Assembly (NCBI GenBank): GCA_027310325.1
Contig: DAIDBB010000470.1
Span: 1-6,736 of the forward strand
Source of the DNA: a bacterium
GTDB lineage: Bacteria; Desulfobacterota; GWC2-55-46
Length of the DNA stretch: 6,736 nt
Reading direction: 5' to 3'
Position 1 is the stretch's first letter. Each line of letters begins with the position of its first letter. A program made the translations under genes and the position numbers. The notes beneath the pieces are model-generated. The model made no database searches. It had not been told where the DNA came from and was given only the letters and a program-made list of their open reading frames with translations. Below are positions 1 through 4,919 of the stretch, in pieces.

Positions 1-71
1 AAGGTGACCCCCCGCACGGCCTCTATGCCGTTATATCGTTTATAAAGGTTCTCGACGTGGATTACAGACAT
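1..71 (-). CDS. ABC transporter ATP-binding protein, N-terminal fragment (runs off left edge)
   Basis: Only the first 23 codons and two bases lie in the window. They start at an ATG at 71-69 and encode a peptide containing VENLYKRYNGIEAVRGV. This is the typical first beta strand and A-loop region of an ABC ATPase, in which the aromatic residue after KR stacks on the adenine of ATP. The Walker A motif would lie about 20 residues further on, outside the window. The N-terminus resembles ATPases of ABC-2-type exporters (drug, polysaccharide or gliding-type) more than PstB, but a fragment this short cannot fix the substrate. A weak Shine-Dalgarno-like GAG (79-77) sits 5 bases before the ATG, and a good promoter lies just upstream (111-140). 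Family call fairly sure, subfamily open. Confidence 0.72.
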   Translation of the reverse strand, partial: MSVIHVENLYKRYNGIEAVRGVT

Positions 72-110
72 ATCTTCTCATGTATACGAGGGTAAGGGCC
101 CCGGATATTT

Positions 111-140
111 ATTATAACAAAACAAACAGACTTTTTTCAG
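111..140 (-). promoter_or_regulatory. Sigma70-type promoter with extended -10 for the ABC ATPase gene
   Basis: On the minus strand there is a perfect TATAAT (116-111) preceded by TG and one base (119-117), which makes an extended -10. A 4-of-6 match to the -35 box, CTGAAA (140-135), lies 18 bases upstream. Transcription would start near 104 and give a leader of roughly 30 bases before the ABC ATPase ATG at 71. The surroundings are AT-rich, as expected. It suggests the ABC gene is not simply part of the phoR operon. Seen by eye only; no start-site data. Confidence 0.62.
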
Positions 141-148
141 ATTTATTA

Positions 149-180
149 CCTGCTTTATTTTTCGAAAAAAAGAAGGTAGG
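149..180. repeat. Imperfect inverted repeat in the phoR-ABC spacer
   Basis: A 32-base imperfect dyad. The inner part is the perfect palindrome TTTTTCGAAAAA (158-169). The outer arms (149-156 and 173-180) pair over 8 positions if two G-U pairs and an asymmetric internal loop are allowed. Neither strand shows a clear T-run directly after the dyad, so it is not a standard intrinsic terminator. It could be a weak transcript end for phoR, an mRNA 3' stabiliser or a protein-binding site upstream of the ABC promoter. Confidence 0.4.
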
Positions 181-193
181 CAAAGAAACAGCA

Positions 194-209
194 ACGTTGA
201 CGTCAATGT
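194..209. promoter_or_regulatory. 16-base near-perfect dyad, possible operator
   Basis: The halves ACGTTGAC and GTCAATGT are reverse complements except for one position, and the central ten bases TTGACGTCAA are fully palindromic. It lies in the noncoding spacer between phoR and the ABC ATPase gene, about 80 bases upstream of the ABC promoter -10. Such symmetry is usual for dimeric regulators, but I recognise no specific regulator's consensus and there is no second copy in the spacer. Function is inference only. Confidence 0.33.
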
Positions 210-286
210 GCCGCAAGGGATCGTTACATCCTAAACGATGAAACAAAATTCTCGACGTTATTTGAATCGGTGAGCCGGAGGGTTGT

Positions 287-1342
287 TCAGCAGGATTTGA
301 TCGTGAAGCTGAACGTGGAGCCTTTTCCGGGTGAGCTTTCTACCTGCATCTTCCCGTTGTGGCCCTGTATTATATGCTTTACTATGGCCAGGCCCAGGCC
401 AGTCCCGCCTAGCTCCCTGCTCCTTGCCTTGTCCACGCGGTAGAATCTCTCGAAGATCCTCGGGATATCGGCGGCCGGTATGCCGATGCCGGTATCTTTC
501 ACGTCGACCCTCACGGCCCCTTTGGTCTTCTCCGCCGTTACGCTTACGCGTCCGCCCGAGGGCGTGTATTTTATGGCGTTATCGAGGAGGTTGACCATTA
601 CCTGCTCAAGCCTGTCCCTGTCGCCCAGGACCTTCGGAAGGCCGTCCGGCAGCGCTGACGCGATCACGATCCCTTTGTCCCTTGCCTGTTTTTCAAAGCC
701 TTTCATCGTAGCGTGGATAAGTTCATTTAGGTCCACCGGCGCGGACACTATTGTCATCTGGTGGGACTCAAGCCTTGAAAGGGTCAGGAGGTCGTCAATA
801 AGCCTGGCCATCCGGGTAGCGTGCCTGTCTATGACGCGGAGAAACTCTTTAAGCGTTCCTTTGTCGTCCATCCCTCCGTCCAGGAGAGTCTCTGAATATC
901 CTTTTATGCTGGCAAGAGGTGTCCTGAGCTCGTGAGAAACATTGGCGACAAAATCCTTCTTTATCGTCTCCACCCTCTTCTCTTCCGTGATGTCCTTCAG
1001 AAATAGCAGCAGGCTCGATTCTTCCCTGTCTTTGAGGGGCACGAGCCTGACGTTAAAGTACCTGTCGCTTTCATTGATCTCTATCTCGTCGGAAAGAAGG
1101 GTATTATTCTGGATGAACCCGTCGATTGTCTTATGAAGACCGGCATTTTTAATTAAGAGGCTTATGGGCTTGCCTTCAACCCCTCCCCTTGCGGGAAAAG
1201 CATTAAGGAAAAAAGGGTTTGCGTACAGCACCCTCCCTTCCCTGTTTAACGCCAGGACCCCTGTCCTCATCTCCCTTGCTATAGCTTCGAGTATTATGTT
1301 CTTTCCCATATTCCAAGGCAGAAAAAAATGCCGATGGCTCAA
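287..1342 (-). CDS. phoR: PhoR-like sensor histidine kinase without membrane segments
   Basis: A 351-residue histidine kinase. An N-terminal PAS-like sensor region covers about 18-120 (GVLALNREGRVLYANPFF, then a strand ending in LFLKDITEEKR). A HisKA dimerisation domain follows, with the phosphoacceptor in FVANVSHELRTPLASIKG (His137). The C-terminal HATPase_c domain shows the N box NLLDNAIKYT (251-260), the G1 box DTGIGIP (283-289) and the G2 box GGTGLGLAIVKH (312-323). Order and motifs fit the PhoR subfamily, but E. coli PhoR is about 430 residues and membrane anchored. Here no transmembrane stretch is visible, so the protein should be cytoplasmic. It should phosphorylate the adjacent PhoB-like regulator, whose stop it overlaps by 4 bases (TTGA). 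The start is TTG at 1342, supported by AAGGA nine bases upstream; an ATG at 1309 (residue 12) is the alternative. The signal could be phosphate status, arsenate or something else. Confidence 0.88.
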   Translation of the reverse strand: MSHRHFFLPWNMGKNIILEAIAREMRTGVLALNREGRVLYANPFFLNAFPARGGVEGKPISLLIKNAGLHKTIDGFIQNNTLLSDEIEINESDRYFNVRLVPLKDREESSLLLFLKDITEEKRVETIKKDFVANVSHELRTPLASIKGYSETLLDGGMDDKGTLKEFLRVIDRHATRMARLIDDLLTLSRLESHQMTIVSAPVDLNELIHATMKGFEKQARDKGIVIASALPDGLPKVLGDRDRLEQVMVNLLDNAIKYTPSGGRVSVTAEKTKGAVRVDVKDTGIGIPAADIPRIFERFYRVDKARSRELGGTGLGLAIVKHIIQGHNGKMQVESSPGKGSTFSFTIKSC

Positions 1343-2040
1343 GACTTAAGTTCCTTAAACCTGTATCCGACCCCTCTTACCGTCTCTATGAACTTGCCAG
1401 CGCTTTTAAGCTTTGTCCTCAGACGCCTTACGTGGGTATCCACGGTCCTGGGTATTACATAGCAATCCTGTCCCCATGCCCGGTCGAGTATGGTATCCCT
1501 CGCAAGCACCCGTCCGTTGGCCTCCATAAGGACGGACAAAAGCTTAAACTCGGTTGAAGACAGCATGACCTCCTGCCCCTTGACGCTCACCCTGTGCCTC
1601 GAAAAATCGACGATAAGGTCGTTAAAAGACACCACTTTGTCATGGGCCGGGCCCCTGTCTTCAGATGACCTTTTAAGGACCGCCCGGACCCTCAAGGCAA
1701 GCTCCCTTGGGCTGAAGGGCTTTGTGATGTAGTCTTCGGCCCCGAGCTCAAAGCCTATGACCCTGTCGACCTCCTCACCCTTGGCCGTGAGCATTATGAC
1801 CGGTATCCCGCTGGTCGAGCCGTCGGCCTTAAGCCTCCTTAAGACTTCAGTGCCGTCCATATTCGGGAGCATTATGTCAAGGACGATCAAGTCCGGCCTC
1901 TTGGCCTTTGCAAGCTCTATGGCCTCGGGCCCGTCCTTGGCGGAAAAGACCGTATACCCCGCTTTTCTCAAGTTGTAGTCGAGGAGGTTAAGTATGTCGA
2001 CCTCGTCGTCTACAACCAGTATGCTTGCGTTATTCTGCAC
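1339..2040 (-). CDS. phoB: OmpR/PhoB-family response regulator
   Basis: A 233-residue response regulator of normal family length that activates or represses transcription when phosphorylated. The receiver domain (about 6-120) has the acidic pair Asp11/Asp12, the phosphoacceptor Asp55 in LIVLDIMLPNMDG, the switch Thr85 in VIMLTAKG, and Lys107 in ITKPFSP. The winged-helix DNA-binding domain (about 135-230) has STEFKLL, the recognition helix around RTVDTHVRRLRTKL (198-211) and the wing VRGVGYRF. The whole pattern is PhoB/PhoP-like. The partner is the kinase encoded immediately downstream. The start is GTG at 2040, inside the end of arsC (11-base overlap), with GAGGG (2054-2050) about nine bases upstream. 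The family is certain. The exact regulon is not: no pst or phoU gene is visible here, so the name phoB rests on domain type and pairing. Confidence 0.9.
   Translation of the reverse strand: MQNNASILVVDDEVDILNLLDYNLRKAGYTVFSAKDGPEAIELAKAKRPDLIVLDIMLPNMDGTEVLRRLKADGSTSGIPVIMLTAKGEEVDRVIGFELGAEDYITKPFSPRELALRVRAVLKRSSEDRGPAHDKVVSFNDLIVDFSRHRVSVKGQEVMLSSTEFKLLSVLMEANGRVLARDTILDRAWGQDCYVIPRTVDTHVRRLRTKLKSAGKFIETVRGVGYRFKELKS
1352..1356 (-). promoter_or_regulatory. Shine-Dalgarno sequence supporting the TTG start of phoR
   Basis: AAGGA on the minus strand ends nine bases before the TTG at 1342. The competing ATG at 1309 is preceded only by TTGGAAT, which is a poorer ribosome site. Together with the TTGA overlap with the phoB stop, this favours the TTG start and translational coupling. 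It lies inside the last codons of phoB. Confidence 0.5.
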
Positions 2041-2446
2041 CGATAAGGTCCCTCACCTTGCTTTCTATATCATCCCTTACCCTTCTCATTATTTTCCAGT
2101 CCCTTCCTAGGGGGTCATCTATTTTCCAGTCGTACTTCCCTCCCCTGTAAGATGCGGGGCAGAGGGCATTTGCCGGGATGCAGCCGAGGGTGACCACCAC
2201 GTCGGCCCATTCGATCATCTCTTTTGTCAGCTGCTTAGAGGTCTGGGACGTTATGTCTATGCCTTTTTCCTTCATCGCCTCAATGGTGCTTCTGTTAACC
2301 ATCCCCGCGGCTGAAGTGCCGGCGCTTCTGACCTCTACCCTGCCGTTCCCGTAAAACTTGCCGAACCCCTCTGCCATCTGGCTCCTGCAAGTGTTTCCGA
2401 CGCAGACGAACAATACCTTTTTAACTCCACTCCCTGAAGCAGCCAC
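2030..2446 (-). CDS. arsC: Thioredoxin-coupled arsenate reductase, LMW-phosphatase fold
   Basis: A 138-residue cytoplasmic protein of the low-molecular-weight tyrosine phosphatase family. The P-loop CVGNTCRS has the CX5R signature (Cys15, Arg21), and the general-acid Asp lies in DDPLG (Asp110/Asp111). Two more cysteines in TLGCIPANALCP (Cys89, Cys96) are seven residues apart, as in the pI258/Bacillus ArsC redox relay (Cys82, Cys89 there). The complete three-cysteine set argues for reduction of arsenate to arsenite with electrons from thioredoxin, rather than a plain protein tyrosine phosphatase. The start is GTG at 2446, with AGGGGA (2460-2455) about eight bases upstream. It is the first gene of an overlapping arsC-phoB-phoR set. 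No arsenite exporter (arsB/acr3) or ArsR lies in the window. A phosphatase acting on another substrate remains possible but less likely. Confidence 0.9.
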   Translation of the reverse strand: MAASGSGVKKVLFVCVGNTCRSQMAEGFGKFYGNGRVEVRSAGTSAAGMVNRSTIEAMKEKGIDITSQTSKQLTKEMIEWADVVVTLGCIPANALCPASYRGGKYDWKIDDPLGRDWKIMRRVRDDIESKVRDLIGAE

Positions 2447-2472
2447 TTCTTCAATCCCCTTTATCCTGCCTT

Positions 2473-2500
2473 AAAAAAAAGCCCGGCAGACGCCGGGCTT
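2473..2500 (-). terminator. Rho-independent terminator after nfnB
   Basis: On the minus strand, AAGCCCGGC (2500-2492), the loop GTCT and GCCGGGCTT (2487-2479) form a 9-base-pair GC-rich stem with a tetraloop. The run of eight T (2480-2473) begins within the last two stem positions. It lies 39 bases after the nfnB stop and 26 bases before the arsC start. It should end the dxs-tlyA-nfnAB transcript. Because it sits so close to arsC, it may also act as a leader element for arsC-phoB-phoR. Confidence 0.93.
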
Positions 2501-2539
2501 CTATCGGATTTATGAGAGAACGGCGGTCAAAAGACACTC

Positions 2540-3958
2540 CTACCATACCCCTGTGCTCAGGTACTCGTGTATGGAGTTCGCCGCGCGCCTTCCGTCCCCC
2601 ATCGCGAGGATGACCGTTGCGCCCCCCCTTACGATATCGCCGCCCGAGAATACGCCCTTTTTGCTCGTCCTTCCGGTATCGGGGTTTATGGTGATGTTGC
2701 CCCACTTGTTTACCTTGATGTCCGGCGTAGTCTGAGGTATGAGGGGGTTCGCGCCGTTGCCTATGGCAACGATGGCGATGTCTGCGTCGATGCAGAACTC
2801 GGACCCTTTAACCTCGACGGGCCTTCTCCTGCCGGACTCGTCCGGCTCACCGAGTTCCATCCTCACGCACTCAACCGCCTTCAGACGCCCGTCCCTGTCG
2901 CCGATGAAACGCTTCGGGTTCGTGAGGAGCTGGAACTTAAGGCCCTCTTCCTCGCCGTGATGAATCTCCTCTACCCTGGCCGGGAGTTCCTCCCTTGAAC
3001 GCCTGTAAACTATGGTGACCTCCTCAGGGCCGAGCCTGAGGGCCGTCCTTGCGGAGTCCATGGCGGTATTGCCGCCGCCAATGACAACGACCCTGCCGCA
3101 GCGTATGATGGGGGTCTCGAAATCCGGAAACTGGTACGCCTTCATGAGGTTTACCCTCGTAAGATACTCGTTGGCGGAATATACCCCTATGAGGTTTTCT
3201 CCGGGGATATTCATGAAGTTGGGGAGCCCCGCTCCCGACCCTACGAAAACCGCCTGATACCCGTTAGAGAGAAGCTCGTCTATTGTCTCGATCTTGCCGA
3301 TTACGGCGTTAAGCACTATCTCGACGCCCATGCGCTTCAGGTATTCGACCTCGGCCTGGACGATCTTTTTCGGGAGCCTGAACTCCGGGATCCCGTACAT
3401 GAGAACGCCTCCCGCGGTATGGAGGGCCTCAAAGACCGTTACCTTGTGGCCTCTTTTGACGAGGTCTCCGGCGACCGTCAGGCCCGCGGGCCCGGCGCCC
3501 ACGACGGCGACCTTCTTGCCGGTCCATTTGGGTATTTCAGGGATCTGCATCTCGCCGTGCTCGCGCTCGAAGTCGGCCGCGAACTTCTCAAGCCTTCCTA
3601 TGGAAACGGCGTCGCCTTTTTTGCCGACAACGCAGACCTTCTCGCACTGGTCTTCCTGCGGACAAACGCGGCCGCAGACGGCCGGAAGCGCATTCGTCTC
3701 CTTGAGCTTGTGCGCCGCCTCGACGAACTTGCCTTCGGCAATTAGCCGTATGAACCAGGGGATGTCTATATTAACGGGGCAGCCGCCGACGCAAAGGGGC
3801 TTTTTGCACTGAATGCACCTCTTGGCCTCTTCCATCGCCTGCTCGGCCGAAAAACCGTAAGGGACCTCATAAAAGTTCTTTATCCTTTCAAGCGGGCTCT
3901 GCTCAGGCATCTTCTGCCTGGGAATTTTCATCCGTTCTTTTGTTTCCTTCGGATCCAT
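2540..3958 (-). CDS. nfnB: Nfn large subunit: NADPH-binding flavoprotein of NADH-dependent ferredoxin:NADP+ oxidoreductase
   Basis: A 472-residue protein of the GltD/dihydropyrimidine-dehydrogenase-like flavoprotein family. The N-terminal iron-sulfur region has two clusters of cysteines: Cys48, 51, 56 and 60 (CIQCKKPLCVGGCP) and Cys95, 99, 105 and 109 (CGRVCPQEDQCEKVC), for two [4Fe-4S] centres. In characterised Nfn large subunits one centre is reported to use a glutamate ligand; Glu102 is a candidate here. The FAD-binding glycine motif is VVGAGPAG (152-159), the NADP(H) motif VVIGGGNTAMD (291-301), and the second FAD motif FSGGDIVRGG (437-446). The protein is thought to bifurcate electrons from NADPH to ferredoxin and, through NfnA, to NAD+. 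The length matches the family (about 465). The ATG at 3958 overlaps the nfnA stop by one base (TGATG), with AAAGGAG nine bases upstream. Pairing with nfnA argues against GltD (glutamate synthase small subunit), the common misannotation. Sulfide dehydrogenase subunit is the older name. Confidence 0.92.
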   Translation of the reverse strand: MDPKETKERMKIPRQKMPEQSPLERIKNFYEVPYGFSAEQAMEEAKRCIQCKKPLCVGGCPVNIDIPWFIRLIAEGKFVEAAHKLKETNALPAVCGRVCPQEDQCEKVCVVGKKGDAVSIGRLEKFAADFEREHGEMQIPEIPKWTGKKVAVVGAGPAGLTVAGDLVKRGHKVTVFEALHTAGGVLMYGIPEFRLPKKIVQAEVEYLKRMGVEIVLNAVIGKIETIDELLSNGYQAVFVGSGAGLPNFMNIPGENLIGVYSANEYLTRVNLMKAYQFPDFETPIIRCGRVVVIGGGNTAMDSARTALRLGPEEVTIVYRRSREELPARVEEIHHGEEEGLKFQLLTNPKRFIGDRDGRLKAVECVRMELGEPDESGRRRPVEVKGSEFCIDADIAIVAIGNGANPLIPQTTPDIKVNKWGNITINPDTGRTSKKGVFSGGDIVRGGATVILAMGDGRRAANSIHEYLSTGVW

Positions 3959-4815
3959 CAGGGCTTGCTCCTTTCATAACATTTATCGCCTTCATGGTAG
4001 GTGAACTCCTCCATGGCAATCTTCTCTTCCTTCAAGTAACTCCGGTTCCTCAACACAAGCTCGTCAAAGTCGACGTCATGCCCGTTGAATTCAGGGCCGT
4101 CAACGCAGACGAACTGGGTCTTCTTGGCGATCGTGACCCTGCAGGCCCCGCACATGCCGGTGCCGTCGACCATTATTGGGTTCAGGCTCACGACCGTCGG
4201 TATGTTATAACGCCTCGTAACGTTGCTTACGGCCCTCATCATCGGCACGGGGCCTATCCCGACTACGCACCCTATCTTCATGCCCTCGTCTATGAACTCC
4301 TGAAGGACCTGCGTAACGAAACCGTGGTGTCCGTAGCTCCCGTCGTCGGTCGCGATGCGCAGTTCGTCGCTCGTCTCCCTCATCTCCTTTTCGAGTATCA
4401 GGAGGTTTTTTGTCCTCGCTCCTATTATCGAGATGACTTTATTTCCGGCCTGCTTCATCGCCTTGGCTATCGGCAGCACCGGGGCGGTCCCGATGCCTCC
4501 GCCGACGCACACAACCGTGCCGAAGTTCTCGATATGGGTCGGCTTTCCGAGCGGCCCAACGACGTCAAGTATCGAATCGCCTTTTTGCATGTCGCCGAGC
4601 ATCTCGGTAGATCTTCCGACCTCCTGGACTATAAGGGTAATGGTCCCTTCTTTTTCATCGGAATCGACTATCGTAAGGGGTATCCTCTCCCCGTGTTCGT
4701 TAAGCCTCAATATCACGAACTGTCCGGCCTTTCTCTTTTTAGCGATAAGAGGCGCCTTGACCTTCATCTGGAACACGGTATGGGCGAGATTTATCTTTTC
4801 GGTAATTTCATGCAT
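3958..4815 (-). CDS. nfnA: Nfn small subunit: FNR-like NAD(H)-binding flavoprotein with [2Fe-2S] cluster
   Basis: A 285-residue ferredoxin-NADP reductase-like subunit. The FAD-binding domain has GERIPLT (42-48). The NAD-binding domain has VGGGIGTAPVLP (104-115) and a GIGPVPMMRAV stretch (186-196). The C-terminal iron-sulfur loop has Asp217-x4-Cys222-x2-Cys225-x11-Cys237, which matches the rare Asp(Cys)3 ligation known for the [2Fe-2S] centre of archaeal sulfide dehydrogenase and bacterial NfnA. With NfnB it links NAD(H), NADP(H) and ferredoxin pools in the cytoplasm, typically supplying NADPH from NADH and reduced ferredoxin in anaerobes. The start is ATG at 4815, with a strong AAAGGAG (4829-4823) seven bases upstream. 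A separate promoter (4879-4907) and a leader dyad (4831-4859) precede it. A dihydroorotate dehydrogenase electron-transfer subunit (PyrK) is a relative, but that usually lacks the nfnB partner and has a four-cysteine cluster. Confidence 0.92.
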   Translation of the reverse strand: MHEITEKINLAHTVFQMKVKAPLIAKKRKAGQFVILRLNEHGERIPLTIVDSDEKEGTITLIVQEVGRSTEMLGDMQKGDSILDVVGPLGKPTHIENFGTVVCVGGGIGTAPVLPIAKAMKQAGNKVISIIGARTKNLLILEKEMRETSDELRIATDDGSYGHHGFVTQVLQEFIDEGMKIGCVVGIGPVPMMRAVSNVTRRYNIPTVVSLNPIMVDGTGMCGACRVTIAKKTQFVCVDGPEFNGHDVDFDELVLRNRSYLKEEKIAMEEFTYHEGDKCYERSKP

Positions 4816-4830
4816 CGACGAACTCCTTTC

Positions 4831-4859
4831 AAAAATATCGCATGACTGATGCGAATATT
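4831..4859 (-). promoter_or_regulatory. Leader hairpin/dyad just upstream of the nfnA ribosome site
   Basis: On the minus strand AATATTCGCAT (4859-4849) and ATGCGATATT (4843-4834) pair over ten positions with one bulged base around the loop CAGTC, and TTT follows (4833-4831). The Shine-Dalgarno AAAGGAG begins two bases later. The stem core TCGCAT/ATGCGA is perfect. It may be a weak intrinsic terminator for read-through from tlyA, a leader attenuator or mRNA stabiliser, or an operator dyad downstream of the nfnA promoter. Read on the plus strand, the same hairpin is followed two bases later by TTTTTT, but no plus-strand gene uses it. Confidence 0.5.
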
Positions 4860-4878
4860 AATTTTTTGGGTGCGGGGG

Positions 4879-4907
4879 ATACTAACATAATCCTGCTGTC
4901 ATGGCAA
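4879..4907 (-). promoter_or_regulatory. Sigma70-type promoter for nfnAB
   Basis: TTGCCA (4907-4902, five of six to the -35 consensus), a 17-base spacer, and TAGTAT (4884-4879, four of six), preceded by TG and one base (4887-4885), give an extended -10. Transcription would begin near 4872, leaving a leader of about 57 bases that contains the dyad at 4831-4859. The site lies wholly in the 104-base gap between tlyA and nfnA. It suggests nfnAB can be expressed apart from dxs-tlyA. Confidence 0.6.
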
Positions 4908-4919
4908 CATCTTATAAAA

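Noticed and set aside
1..71. ABC fragment as pstB, because of the nearby phoB/phoR
   Set aside because: The visible N-terminus (KRYNGIEAVRGV) is closer to ABC-2-type exporter ATPases than to PstB, and too little sequence is present to claim a phosphate transporter.
220..239. Small hairpin ATCGTT/AACGAT with an 8-base loop after phoR
   Set aside because: Only six AT-rich pairs and no T-run on either strand, so not a credible terminator.
206..273. Two overlapping 11-codon plus-strand mini frames (ATG at 206 and ATG at 238)
   Set aside because: Too short, with no ribosome sites and no promoter; expected by chance.
2451..2705. 84-codon minus-strand frame overlapping the nfnB end and the terminator
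   Set aside because: It runs through the terminator hairpin, lies out of frame with nfnB inside its conserved C-terminus, and its composition is unlike a protein.
2540..3958. nfnB as glutamate synthase small subunit (gltD)
   Set aside because: It follows nfnA with a one-base overlap and there is no glutamate synthase large subunit in the window, so the Nfn reading fits better.
3940..4845. 301-codon open frame on the plus strand opposite nfnA
   Set aside because: The minus-strand frame has full Nfn domain motifs, a strong ribosome site and a coupled partner. The plus frame shows no recognisable domain and is a codon-bias shadow.
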